From assembly GCF_032118995.1 (NCBI RefSeq), contig NC_092666.1, forward strand, positions 14,334,501 through 14,398,500: DNA of 64,000 nucleotides, written 5' to 3'. The translations under genes were made by a program, and so were the position numbers. The notes beneath the pieces were generated by a model. The model saw only the letters and a list, made by a program, of their open reading frames with translations. It ran no database searches and was not told the origin of the DNA. The DNA comes from Asterias amurensis (Eukaryota > Echinodermata > Asteroidea > Forcipulatida > Asteriidae). Below are positions 1 to 10,290 of the stretch, in pieces; position 1 is the first letter of the stretch; every line of letters begins with the position of its first letter.

Positions 1-83
1 ATACCCTGCTTTACATGGACACTCATAGCCACCTGGCGTGTTCTTACAAGTTTGCATCGAGGTGCAGTTATTCAGATCCTTAT
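1..83 (-). CDS. Gene 1 exon 12 (partial), EGF-like module
   Basis: Cut by the window edge. It encodes the N-terminal 28 residues of an EGF-like module with motifs [11 protein letters not shown] and GGYECPC. The acceptor is at 84-85 (minus AG). It matches 47299-47381 in gene 3 with two amino-acid changes, K/E near the start and E/D in YECPC. Confidence 0.85.
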
Positions 84-3000
84 CTGTGAAAAAAAAACTC
101 ATTTTAAGGTCATAAAAGGCATGGGAAACCTGCAGGTTATTGTCAAAAACCAGTATTCTCACTTTGTGTATCCCAACATGCATAAACACAAATCTGAGAA
201 AACTTGGGCTGAATTGGTTTATCTGGGTTTGGGTTATTTTGGTAGGACACAAAACACAATGTCCACATAAGTACTTACTTAAAAAAAAATACAGTTTGAA
301 GATAATGGTGGTATAAAGGATTCCTTAAAATATTACTTGCTGAGGTAATGTAGTTTTTGAGAAATGAGTTAACAATACCACGAAAATAATTATTGTCTCA
401 GGAGACAAAAATTACTTTTGCATATTTTTACACAACGTATTTACCATTACTGGTATTTATGCGACTCTCCTGAAAACATCGCTCTGTGATTTTCTTTTTC
501 GTTTCCCTCAAAAACTTGACGACTCGTGAAGAAACTTCTACAGGTAAATTATATAACATATCACATACATCTTCATTCACAGTGAGTATGGATTCATGGC
601 ATGGCCAACAAACTTGATCTACAAATGGTATTAAACTCCTTTAACCCCCAAAACCAAACTTACCCTGGCAGAACTCATTGCCAATCAATAGTCGATACCC
701 TTCCACACAATTGCAGTTACGTACTCCGGCGGAGTTCCGACACACATGAAGTTTTGTTAGGTTTGACGGATCAGCATTATCACAGTCTCCTAGAAAAAAA
801 AATTGTCATAAAACAAAAAGGGGAAATCAAAATCAGGTTGGATGTGGGTTAGCCCAATAAAAGGACTCTTCCTCTGTACTGTACACGGATATAACTACAT
901 AACAACACGAAAGTGAAATGCTGCCAGGACTACGTGAGAAGCTTTCAAATAGTCCGATCTTGAGCTGCCACTTCTGCCTCTTCCACAGATCACTCAGTGC
1001 CCATGGAGAGGTCCTTCTGGATTACATTTTTTATGTTGTCATATGGTGGTCTGGTCTACGTTTCCCATGGGTTGGTAACAAGTTGTCGAGTTAAATATCA
1101 TGTTTGACCAATTTCCGTGTCAACTTGACCTCCTAGAAGTGGGTCAGTCCTCCCTGGTATCCAGAATCCGGGTCAAATTTGAACCAGCAGTTTTTAGAGT
1201 GTAATGTTTTGGCAAAGGTTATCGTTAGAATAATATTCAAATTAACTTATTCACTCACCTTCATAAAAGTCAGTGACATTACTCAGCGCATGTCCATCGT
1301 CTTCAACACATGCACACGTTAAGGCTAGACCTATCTGACTGCAGATTTGCAGCTCTGAACAGTTGGCGCTAAGTGGTGGTTCATCTGGAAAACAATATAC
1401 AAACAAACCAACATTCTTAAAACTAAAAGAGGGATCATTATTACAACTCTGGGCCCAAACGTTTACTCATCATGATGAGCAGAGTATGCTGTTCGAAACG
1501 TTGAGATCGAACCGGCTCTTTTTAGAGCCAAGTCTCACACAAAAGATAAGTATTACATGGTTGTATCCGAAGGTTTACTAGTTTGTTTTTATAGTTAATT
1601 CTGTAGTTTTGGTAGCGACCTATTGAGTGTATATACACATTTTAACGTTTGGTGTCTGCACTACAAAATACCAATCAATAAAATGATTAATAATAAACCG
1701 TTTTACCATTTACCAAATACAATTTGTTGCCCTTACCGTCTTGATTATTGTTCTGTTCTTTTATACAGTTTTTTGCAGTTTAGCGTAAATATTCAACGAG
1801 AATAACACGTCACGAGGTTGATAACAAACAAACCTGTAGGTCCCTGACGCTCAGTAACATTGCCGTTGATATAATAGCACTTCGACCCCTGATCTGTTTT
1901 GACAATTTCACAGATTTGTATTGTGTCACAGTTCATGTTCGGAGGTGCACACTCGTCAATATCTGCAAACAAAGCATAGCAAAATGTAATTTAAAGGGTC
2001 TGTAAACGCTTGGTTTTTGCAACCCTACAATAACACTGTATAAATGTAGCTATACACAATAAAACCATCCCATACACAATTTATTTCAAAAGGTGTACCG
2101 CCGACATTTCGGAGAGAATAAAACGATGTTCACGCAGGAAGAAAATTCCCTAACAGGAATATAAATACATGTAATTTTATAATTAGTGTCACCGGTAAAA
2201 ACGCTCCTTAAAGTGATTTGTTGCTCAAAATGCATGATCCAAAGCTGCTGTACTCCTTACCGAAGTAAGTTTTTATTCACATTTATTTTCAGAGGCATTA
2301 CCAAACTTTTATGTTAGACAGCTCCCCAAAATGTTCACTGTGATTTTAAGAACGTGGCTATTTAGAAACAGAACTTAAGGAATCTGCCACGTTGTTCTGT
2401 AGGCTACGTATCTGAGACAGATCGTGTACGTATCTGTTTTGAAATGTCCACACATTTTTAGCCCCCACCCCCCCCCCAAAAAAAAGGAGATTATTTACTT
2501 ACCGAAACATGACTTTTCATCCATGCCAAGTACGTATCCTTCATAACACGAACATCTGAAATTGCCTATGCCGTTTTCGCAGTTTTGATCGCAGTCATGC
2601 ACTCCAGTTTTACACTCGTCTATGTCTGTATGTATCATCAATGTGTAAAGAAAGAGTTAAAGATCAAGTCGACCAAGCAGGGGATAAAGTACATTATTAT
2701 TTAACAAATTTCGTTTTAAGGGAAATCAACAGCCGTATTCCCGTAATAAAAATAGTTTTGCCAATTTTAAAGAGGGGCTCCAAGTGTCAATTTCAGTCCT
2801 TATAAAATGAAGACATCCTTTTTGGGAGTCTCTGGATGACCCACGTGAAAAAAATGGGTCAAACTTCACTAGGTTTAACAACACCCTTTAAAGCCATTAT
2901 ACACTTTCGGTAAACAGTATTGTCCAAGTCCCACACTTCGTGTATCACAACTTATATATAAAATAACAAACCTGTGAAAATTTAGGCCCATTCGGTCATC

Positions 3001-6000
3001 GGAGTCGGGAGAAAATAACGGGAAAACCCACTCTTGTTTCCGCACGTTTCGCCGTGTCATGACATGTGTTTAAAATAAATCTGTAATTCTCGATGTCGAG
3101 AATTGATAATTGTTTTAATGTTTTCTCAAAAAGTGAAACATTTCATGGAATAATATTTCAAGGGAAGTCTTTAACCATTACCTTCTGTAAACCCTGTAAA
3201 TTATTTGTAAATCTGTCAACTTGTTTTCTTTCTTTTCTGTACCGAAAGTGTATAATGGCTTTAAGTGCAACCACTTGACTGTCACAAAAAATAGTACTCT
3301 TTGTAGTACAAACCATTTTGCGTTGCATCTGAGATAACGAACATGAGCAATGGAGAACTTTTGAGACGCCGAGAGGGCAGCAGACTAACCAGGTAAATCC
3401 ATTGTTCTTGGTAATGTGCGCATGCTCAAAAACTACATTAACAGTGGGATTTTGCCTAGAAAGTCTGCTGCCACCTAACGTTCGAAAGTTTCCAATTGGG
3501 AAAGTTCTGAGTATACATTGTTGCACACATTAATGAATTCAAATAAGATTATTTATTCCCGATTATTTAACATCTTATAATAAAGCAAGTTGTACAAAAT
3601 TGACCTATTGTTACCTGTGCAGTATATTCCATTCATCTTATACCCGGGGTAGCAAGCACAGCCGTACAATCCCTCCAAACTCATGCAAAGCTGTTCACAC
3701 TCGTTATCCATTTTCTGTGCACATTCGTCGTAGTCTTCAAACAAGAAAAAACAAGGTTCAACTTATAACCATTTCAAAAAGGTGTTAATGGACCTTATAG
3801 ATCCCAATGTACCTTATGCATTGACGTCATCAAGGTAAAACGATGACGTAACACTTGCTACATACATGTACGCACGCCGCGCAGGATTGGCCAACGATCA
3901 ACCTTCTTTTGACCTCTCAGTGAGGGCGCTACTAATTTGCATAAGGTCTATCAGTGTTTTGGGGTAATTTTGACTCGAATTATGCCACATGATTGGCCAA
4001 TGAATAGCCTTACCACTACCTAAGCACTACCACCCCAACTTTACGAAGCAATTGTGGTTAAGTTTCTTGCTTAAGGACACAAGTGACACGACTGGGACTC
4101 GGACCCGCTGATCTAGCGCCAGAGCTTGAATCCGGTGCTCTTAACGGCTAGGCCACGACACACCAAACAAATTTTTTCAATTTCATAACACAGAAAAAAA
4201 CCTACCACCACACTCGACTTCATTGGGATCCTTTAGCCAGTAACCAGAGTAACAACTACAGCTGTAGCTACCAGGGGTATCAGTGCAATTCTGGTGACAG
4301 TTGTGGGTGCGAGTCACTGAGCATTCATCAATATCTGTAATAAAGCGACAATGTTCAATGAACATTACAAAATTGGTTGTTGCTAACAAAACAGCTGATG
4401 GCAATGTTAAGCACTTTATGTAATCCACCATACATAAACTGACAAACCTGTAGAAGTTCGAGATCGATCGGTCATCTGGGTCGCGAGAAAATAGTGAAAC
4501 ACCGATTACAAATTTTTCATGTCATCGATTTAAAATCATTAATAATACGCTTACTGAGCAATAAACTCCAAACGCAAAATTAGACTATTTATTTCTCATA
4601 AAATATGACATTTTAGAGAGAATAGTTCAAGGGATGTTTTGTACTATCACCATCATTAAACCGTGTTATAGTTTTATGTGAATTTGTAATCTTCCGGGTT
4701 TGTTTTCTTATTAATTCGGTAATGTTCCTTTAATCGTACAATCATTACAAGGAACAATTATTATTGGGCCTAAAAATTATATTTTGATTATTATTTATTT
4801 TTGGTTATGAAACCAAGGATGCCTTAAAAGTGAACTTTATATCGCAAGCCTGAGGAAACCTAAGGATTACGTCTTTATTCTTCTTCTATTTATTTTTTTT
4901 GTTTCTTTAAAGCCATTGGACCCTTTCGGTAAACACTATTGTCCAAGGCCCACACTTCGTGTATCACAACTTCTATATCAAATAACAAACCTGTGAAAAT
5001 TTAGGCTCAATCGGTCATCGGAGTCTGGAGAAAATAACGGGAAAACCCACCCGTGTATCCGCGCGTTTTGCCGTGTCATGACATGTGTTTAAAATAAATC
5101 CGTAATTCTCGCTAACGAAAATTGATATTGTTTTACTGTTTTTTCAAAAAGTAAAGCATTTCATGGAATAATATTTCAAGGGAAGTCTTTCACCACTACC
5201 TTCTGTAAACCCTGTAAGTTATTTGTAAATCTGTGAACTTATTTTTTTTTCTGTACCGAAAGGGTCCAATGGCTTTAAACATACACTATCAATCCTAAGG
5301 TACCTGTGTATTAATGTCCTATCCGAATGGCACGTCATTATGGTAAGTTTTCTTAGCGCATTTAAGGTTTTCCTGATCTGTAAAATTCGAAACAATAGTG
5401 AGCTGTCGTTTCGACGACGGATTGTTCTGCGACAACTGTAATGATGACATTTGGCGTCATCTGCGCATGCATCGGCTTTGAGGACGGTCGTCCCTCAATT
5501 TCTTAGACACTACTTTGGGTGAATATGCGTTGTGCTTAAAGGAACACGTTGCCTTGGATCGGACGAGTTGGTCAAAACAAAAGCGTTTGTAACCGTTTTT
5601 TATAAAATGCATATGGTTGGAAAGATGTTTTAAAAGTAGAATACAATGATCCACACAAGTTTGCCTCGAAATTGCGTGGTTTTCCTTCTACTGTGCGAAC
5701 TAACATGGTCGGCCATTTATGGGGGTCAAAATTTTGACCCCCATAAATGGCCGACGTGTTAGTCGACGAGGTAAAAGGAAGAATTTTGGAAAACCACGCA
5801 ATTTCGAGGCATGTTTGTGTGGATCATTGTATTTTACTTTTACAACATCTTTCTACCCATATGTATTTTATAAAAACGGTTACAAACGCTTTTCAAAGAC
5901 CAACTCGACCGATCCAAGGCAACGTGTTCCTTTAAATCGACGTTTAGCTGAAAATGCAATACCGTCGCAGAACCATCCGTCGTCGAAAACGAAAACTCTC

Positions 6001-9000
6001 TACTGACGCACATGGGGTGATTTGTTTTAGCGTTTTCTTATAAAGAGAGATTTTGGGCACTTACTATTGCATGTATGTCGATCAGTGTCCAGAGTGTATC
6101 CCGATCGGCATTCGCATCGGTAACTACCGATGGAATTGATGCACATGTGGTCACACTTGAGAACAGAGTTGACCTGTAAAATACACTCATTGATGTCTTT
6201 AAGAAAGACAACATTATCCAGAAGGAGAACACCCGGGGAAAATGCAGTCACAGGAAAGAAAAGAAGACAAAATCAAAAATTATAATATTGATCACAGCGC
6301 TTACATTAACCGCTACATTAATTTTTTAAATGTGTGGGTTGGTTTGGCATTTTGGATTTAAAGAGGTAGCCTGTTCCACTCCTTTGTTGCAGTGACATTA
6401 TTATATCGTCTCTCTTGCTTTATTTTTATTTTTATATGACATGCATATTTCTGAAACCAAGGATGTCTCAAAAAAAGACTTTTAGTCATTGTAGCTCACA
6501 GGCCTGAGAAATTCTGCAGTATTTTTTATGATTATACTAGTTTTTATTTGTTTTTATTTGACATAAATATACTTTTAGCTTTAAGTAACCGTAGCTCGCA
6601 AGCCTGATGAAACATTTAGGTGTTAACGAGGGGACATTGCTTTCATGTTCATATTAAAACTAAAGCGTTAATTTTAAGCGAAATGCATTTTTATTTATTT
6701 ACAACACATCATGAAAATGTCAAACTTTAATATAAAAACATTACCTCTGCTGCATCGTGGACCGGTGTATCCTGACCTACAACTACAGATGTTTGGGCGA
6801 ACACAACTTCCCTGAATGCACGAGGGGCTACAAATTGCTAAAGAGATAGGGACAACGTGAGAGGATCAATCAATTAATCAAATAATAAATCAATCATTCG
6901 ACATTTATTTCCATATTACATCAAATAAACTATTGATTTTATAGAAACTGAAACTGTATCGAGGCATGACCGCTTTAAAGCAAAAGCTTGTAGGTTGGGA
7001 CGACGTCAAATTTGCGGGAATTTATTTAAACAATTACTGGAACACTTGACTTTATATAGACTTGGTTTCAAGTCTGCGATCGTGGCTTATAGCCCATACA
7101 TTATTGCCTGAAAGAGCGCCCTCTTCTGCCAACTTACCCATTGAGCAGCTCCCGTAACGATCCCTTCGCCAGCCTGTGCAACATTTCACTCTGGTAGCAT
7201 ACTGGGTCACATGGTAATATTGTCTGTATGAGGCTCTCCTATGAAAAAATAATTAAAAAAATAGAAGAAAACTGACGTAGACATATAATTTATATTATTA
7301 TCATTCTCTTCATTGTTATCTTCATCTTTTCTGTCTTTGTTTAACTTGTCTGTCCGTTCGGTTGTTCTTATTTGTGTTATGCCTGTCTGAATTCATCAGG
7401 CATCACACGCCTCGGCTTCTAGATGATGCCTTCATAGTTTATTGATATATTTTCTAACTTTGTTTATTGGTTACTTCTTTATAAATTAATTGTTTTCAAG
7501 TGTGGAAATAAACAAACGTGAGTTTGAATTGAGTATTATTGCACACTGGCGTCTCACTCTCAAACAGCGACCCACTGAGACAAAACCGCAGGCAAATCAT
7601 TGGACGATAGCTGCTGTAGCGTCATATATAGACCCAGAGTGGTCCCTGTCTTAATCCGCAAGGATAAAGACAGGTATTTGTTTTACAGAACCAGTGATTT
7701 CATTGGATACAATGGTTTTTATTGAACAAACGTGCAGTGACGTAATCTTTCTATCTGTGTTTTGATTGGTCCGAGTTGATGTCTGTCAGCTACACTTAAG
7801 ATCGTCTGCATGTAAAGCAGCAGCGCATTCGTTTTATTACGTAGAATTTTACTGCGTATCTTCATATGAAATTAAAGGAACACGTTGCCTTGGATCGAAC
7901 GAGTTGGTCTATAAAAAGCGTTTTAACCGTTTGTTACAACATGCATATGATTGGAAAGATGTTGTAAAGGTAGAATACAATGATCCATACAAGTATTACT
8001 CGAAATTGCGTGGTTTTCTTTTTACCTCGTCGACTACACGGTCGGATGGCCGACCGTGTTAGTTCGCAATTTCGAGGCATGTTTGTGTGGATCATTCAAA
8101 GACCAACTCGACCGATCCAAGGCAACGCGTTCCTTTAATGTAGGTGAAAGGTGATTATGTACGGGGAATGATGTGGGTTATCGTAGATGCTATAACGCAG
8201 AGCACCGAAATGTGACGTCAGATGGTCAAGCTATTATAGGCCCAGTATTTTACTGCTTACTTCAATACAGATACAATTTTTCCTTTCAGATTTATTTAAT
8301 GTCAACATTTATTTCATGTCAACATCAATCAATACAAAGTGTGTGAAACTCCTATTGCCATCGTATTTTCTTTGACATTTGACGTATGACCCGGAAGTAA
8401 TAACCAGAAGACTACTCACCTTGACCCACTACACCGGTACCAACCCCAGCATCCACATTTGTATGTGTATCGCTCCGTGTAGTAGACCGTTCTAGATCTA
8501 GTACTGACGTAGGAGTACCTCTTACTGCATTCATTTATTCTGTTTTAATGAGAATAAATTGAAATAGAGTAGTAAAAATAATTCGTTCGACAAATTGTGT
8601 GAAGATGGGTAGTTCTACGCTCAAAGGCAGTAGACACTATTGGTAATTACTCAAAATAATTATTAGCAAAAAACCTTACTAATTTGGTAACGAGTAGTGG
8701 GGAGAGGTGGATAGTATAAAACACTGTGAGAAACGGCTCCCTATGAAGGAATTTAGAAAGCTCACAACTTCGTGTGACAAAAGTGTGTTTTCTTCCATAG
8801 TTATCTCGCAACTTCGACGACCAATTGAGCTCAAATTTTCACAGGTTTGTTATTTTATGCAAATGTTGGGATACACCAAGTGAGAAGAATGGTCTTTGAC
8901 AATTACCAATAGTGTCCAGTGTCTTTAAACAACTTAGCGCAGAAATTCGGCGGTAAGTAGCCTGCAATTGGGCCCCGGTCTGGCACGTGTTCGCCCGTGC

Positions 9001-9497
9001 ATTTATGAAACAAAATGGCTTCTAATCGCAAGTTGACGCAACTCTCTCAATACACACAGCTCTTGGACCAATTTCATAAATCTGTTTACCCTTAAGCAGT
9101 TGTTTGTGCTTACTGTATGCAGCAGAAAATCCGTGTAAGCAAATTAACGTATTTCACCATCATTTCTGAAATAAGCAGAACTTGTCTAGGCGCGCATGGA
9201 CGTTCACCGTGGATTTGCATGGTTTCGTCTCTCGTGTGCTTAACGCGGGTATAGCCAGCATTTACATTTGCTTTATACGGTAAACAGCTTTGTGAAACAA
9301 ATTCTGCTAAGGGATGCTTCTTCGTCAAAAACAGCAGCTTACATGTTTTATGAAATGTTGCACAGGTGTCAACGGCCATCCGCGCCAAGTTCGCTTGACT
9401 CGTGGACTACAGGCCTTACTTACCCCGACTCTGCCACTGGTACCGCGATGCAGAGTACCAGTTCAATGCAGACGGCTACCTGTAGTAGAGAGTTCAT
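1..9497 (-). CDS. Gene 1: EMI/EGF-like receptor, partial (exons 1-11 and part of 12)
   Basis: This is the 5' part of a spliced minus-strand gene, a close duplicate of gene 3 (41990-57425). Exon coordinates are listed separately. Visible order: signal peptide, EMI domain over two exons, Delta/laminin-type EGF, then EGF-like modules of the Ca-binding type, a four-cysteine pair, a five-cysteine module and the start of another EGF. All borders have GT donors and AG acceptors on the minus strand, and apart from the phase 2 introns after exons 1 and 2 all introns are phase 1, so each module is a symmetric 1-1 cassette. The membrane helix and tail lie beyond the left edge. A receptor role is inferred from gene 3. 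No stop or frameshift is seen in the visible exons, so it is probably functional. Confidence 0.85.
240..640. repeat. Intronic dispersed repeat, also at 47540-47935, with relatives near 33300-33480 and 35965-36210
   Basis: The string GTAGGACACAAAACACAA, then a GATAATGGTGG-type stretch, then TCCTGAAAACATCGCTCTG recur in the same order at several places. The 47.5-kb copy is the segmental duplicate. The 33.3- and 35.9-kb copies lie in and just upstream of gene 2, so this is either old intron homology or a dispersed element. No coding potential is seen. Confidence 0.5.
664..789 (-). CDS. Gene 1 exon 11, five-cysteine EGF-like module
   Basis: 126 nt, phase 1-1. It encodes [12 protein letters not shown]... 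through VEGYRLL...EFCQ. Only five cysteines are visible, so the usual three-disulfide EGF pattern is incomplete. It differs from the gene 3 copy (47959-48084) at three bases, two of which change residues (N/D, A/T). Confidence 0.85.
1259..1384 (-). CDS. Gene 1 exon 10, four-cysteine module
   Basis: 126 nt, phase 1-1. It starts DEPPLSANC and contains CSQIG and CACVEDDG. Four cysteines only. The four base differences from gene 3 (48556-48681) all change residues (L/Q, L/Y, D/E). There is no SRCR exon between this and exon 9, unlike gene 2. Confidence 0.85.
1834..1962 (-). CDS. Gene 1 exon 9, DIDEC half-EGF module
   Basis: 129 nt, phase 1-1. It begins [12 protein letters not shown] and contains QICEIVKTD and KCYYINGN. 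Only four cysteines; the C-terminal C5-C6 loop of a normal EGF is missing. The donor reads G|GTTTGTT. Two differences from gene 3 both change residues (E/K, D/G). Confidence 0.85.
2208..2211. other. Empty TTAA target site (filled in the other copy)
   Basis: The left copy reads ...ACGCTCC-TTAA-AGTGATTTG... . The right copy has the same flanks split by a foldback element at 49513-49901 with TTAA at each end. This is therefore an unoccupied insertion site. Confidence 0.85.
2503..2625 (-). CDS. Gene 1 exon 8, Ca-binding EGF-like module
   Basis: 123 nt, phase 1-1. Starts [16 protein letters not shown], then [10 protein letters not shown] with the Asp/Asn-hydroxylation spacing C-x-N-x4-F-x-C-x-C, then [12 protein letters not shown]. 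Eight base differences from gene 3 (50186-50308), six of them protein-changing. Confidence 0.9.
2888..3264. repeat. Foldback MITE, family with AAAGCCATT ends
   Basis: Left end TTTAAAGCCATTATACACTT and right end AAGTGTATAATGGCTTTAA are inverted repeats flanked by TTAA. Further copies are at 4917-5278, 50572-51348 and 53083-53453. It contains the empty TTAA site at 3115-3118. Confidence 0.8.
3115..3118. other. Empty TTAA target site inside a MITE
   Basis: Flanks GATAATTGTT and TGTTTTCTC are contiguous here around TTAA. In the right copy they are separated by a foldback insertion at 50809-51202. Confidence 0.8.
3615..3734 (-). CDS. Gene 1 exon 7, EGF-like module (fast-changing)
   Basis: 120 nt, phase 1-1. 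Starts [17 protein letters not shown], then [12 protein letters not shown] and [11 protein letters not shown]. By hand count it differs from the gene 3 exon (51788-51907) at about 12 bases, 10 of them changing residues (8 of about 40 residues), while the adjoining intron (3541-3614) differs at only about 2 of 74. Confidence 0.9.
4030..4163 (-). mobile_element. tRNA-derived SINE
   Basis: On the minus strand a tRNA-like head reads GTCGTGGCCTAGCCGTTAAG (A-box-like) and, about 40 nt later, GGTCCGAGTCC (B box). A tail with GGACACAAG... follows. It lies in an intron and its duplicate is at 52215-52337. It is not a functional tRNA: no clean acceptor stem or anticodon arm could be drawn. Confidence 0.65.
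4206..4334 (-). CDS. Gene 1 exon 6, EGF-like module
   Basis: 129 nt, phase 1-1. [17 protein letters not shown], then [12 protein letters not shown] (hydroxylation-type spacing), then [13 protein letters not shown]. Seven differences from gene 3 (52380-52508), six of them protein-changing. Confidence 0.9.
4917..5278. repeat. Foldback MITE, AAAGCCATT family
   Basis: Ends TTTAAAGCCATTGGACCC and GGGTCCAATGGCTTTAAA are inverted repeats. The duplicate copy is 53083-53453. Confidence 0.8.
5540..5935. mobile_element. Foldback MITE (TTAA/AGGAACACG family), present only in the left copy
   Basis: The element is nearly one long palindrome centred near 5728, with ends AGGAACACGTTGCCTTGG and CCAAGGCAACGTGTTCCT. 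It is flanked by TTAA (5536-5539 and 5932-5935). The right copy has an uninterrupted TTAA at 53711-53714 with the same outer flanks, so this insertion postdates the duplication or was lost precisely there. TTAA targets are typical of piggyBac-type transposons; no transposase is present. Confidence 0.9.
6065..6196 (-). CDS. Gene 1 exon 5, Ca-binding EGF-like module
   Basis: 132 nt, phase 1-1. [19 protein letters not shown], then [12 protein letters not shown] (full Ca-binding/Asn-hydroxylation pattern), then [12 protein letters not shown]. The donor is A|GTAAGTG, so the split codon here starts with A rather than G. Five differences from gene 3, three protein-changing. Confidence 0.9.
6745..6837 (-). 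CDS. Gene 1 exon 4, short EGF module
   Basis: 93 nt, phase 1-1. [22 protein letters not shown]: the compact Delta/tenascin-type EGF. Three differences from gene 3, all synonymous, in contrast to exons 5-12. Confidence 0.9.
7138..7238 (-). CDS. Gene 1 exon 3, EMI domain second half
   Basis: 101 nt, phase 2 to 1. [20 protein letters not shown] then [14 protein letters not shown]. The CC-x-G-W-R motif with a closing cysteine is the C-terminal signature of EMI domains. Gene 3 has E instead of K before the CC pair. Confidence 0.9.
7872..8138. mobile_element. Foldback MITE (TTAA/AGGAACACG family), shared by both copies
   Basis: Ends AGGAACACGTTGCCTTGG and CCAAGGCAACGCGTTCCT with TTAA at both borders. 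The same site is filled at 55693-55982, so this insertion predates the duplication. It is shorter than the full-length copies because part of one arm is missing. Confidence 0.85.
8420..8539 (-). CDS. Gene 1 exon 2, EMI domain first half
   Basis: 120 nt, phase 2-2. Starts [20 protein letters not shown], then [11 protein letters not shown]. Identical to gene 3 exon 2 (56264-56383). The acceptor is CAG and the donor GTGAGT. Confidence 0.9.
8621..8929. repeat. Foldback MITE, AGTGGACACTATTGGTAATT family (centre deleted)
   Basis: The left end GGCAGTAGACACTATTGG and right end CCAATAGTGTCCAGTGTC are inverted. The duplicate at 56465-56855 keeps a central palindrome (GATTTCGAGACCTCA...TGAGGTTTCGAAATC) of about 90 bp that is missing here, leaving a clean junction at about 8755. 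Confidence 0.8.
9424..9497 (-). CDS. Gene 1 exon 1, start codon and signal peptide
   Basis: 74 nt ending in phase 2 at donor GTAAGT. Translation from the ATG at 9495-9497 gives MNSLLQ followed by an apolar core ([13 protein letters not shown]) and AES, a standard secretory signal peptide. The -3 base is G. Identical to gene 3 exon 1, and the same length as gene 2 exon 1, which supports this start. Confidence 0.88.
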
Positions 9498-9561
9498 GTC
9501 CACGGGGCAGGATGATGTCCCTTTCTACCTGGAAGAATACCATAAGTTGAGCCTGGTTCAT

Positions 9562-9675
9562 ACTTCCTGCGAATGCTTCGTGCGATGCGAATTTCAATGC
9601 GTCACAAAGGGAAATGGAGCGCGTACCTATTGTTGCGTCACCAAAATTCGTTTCGCATTCGCATTCGCAGGAAGT
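9562..9675. repeat. Small foldback repeat just upstream of the gene 1 start
   Basis: ACTTCCTGCGAATGC at 9562-9576 is the perfect inverted copy of GCATTCGCAGGAAGT at 9661-9675. It begins 65 bp 5' of the gene 1 ATG, so it may be in the 5' UTR or core promoter. The same arrangement is at 57490-57603. Confidence 0.75.
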
Positions 9676-9933
9676 AAGAACCGGCTGAAATTGAAAACAA
9701 AGGGGTATTCATAGACCTTCATCACGCTGTCACCATCTTGGTCGTGTTCCCTGTTTCCAATATAAGTAATGAATGCTACATTCATTGCGCAAATATGGCA
9801 CCAGACTATTATTTCATCCAGCCTCAGTTTGGTTACAGTGAGTTGGAATTGAGTAAAATCAAGATGGCCACACCGTGATAAAGGTCTATAGGGGAATTCT
9901 AAATCCACAAGGATCTTTCAGTACACTGCAAAT

Positions 9934-10290
9934 CACGTTGGTCAACATTTGCCCAACTTTTGTGCCCAACGTTGGTTCAAATATCACCTGACTACATAAC
10001 TGGGCAAAACTTAACCAACTGTGGTTGGGAAATAACGTTTACCCAATAGTTGGGCAAACAGTTTGACAAAACAAGTTGGTCAAATCATTTTACCCAGCAG
10101 TTGGGTAACTTTTGACCAATAGTTGGGCAAGTTTGTTTACCATTATGTTGGTAAAAATGTTACCCAATAATGTAATCAGTTGATATTTAAACCAACGTTG
10201 GGCAACCGTGTTGGGCAAAGGTTGCTACCCAACAAAAGCAGCAATGATTGATTGTTTGTTGGTTACTCTTTGTTCAATGGTTGGTTGGGC
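9934..10290. repeat. Dense array of GTTGG/CCAAC words (GTTGGGCAA motif cluster)
   Basis: About eighteen GTTGG or CCAAC words occur in about 350 bp, many extended to GTTGGGCAA, ACCCAAT or their complements, in mixed orientation and irregular spacing. It lies 440-790 bp upstream of the gene 1 ATG. An almost identical array is at 57862-58218. No reading frame explains it. It may be a decayed self-complementary repeat or a cluster of binding sites. Confidence 0.7.

Noticed and set aside
3158..3526. 122-codon minus-strand open frame (also at 51392-51715)
   Set aside because: It spans a MITE end and intron sequence between exons 7 and 8, with no splice-consistent role.
4083..4163. Possible tRNA gene on the minus strand (also 52258-52337)
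   Set aside because: It has A- and B-box-like strings but no good acceptor or anticodon stems, and is followed by a repeated body, so it is called a SINE.
9268..9714. 148-codon plus-strand open frame, largely repeated at 57241-57642
   Set aside because: It lies antisense to exon 1 and the small foldback repeat; its conservation is explained by the segmental duplication, and no domain is recognisable.
9627..9908. 93-codon minus-strand open frame identical in both copies
   Set aside because: Identity reflects recent duplication. Composition and content are not protein-like, and it overlaps foldback sequence.
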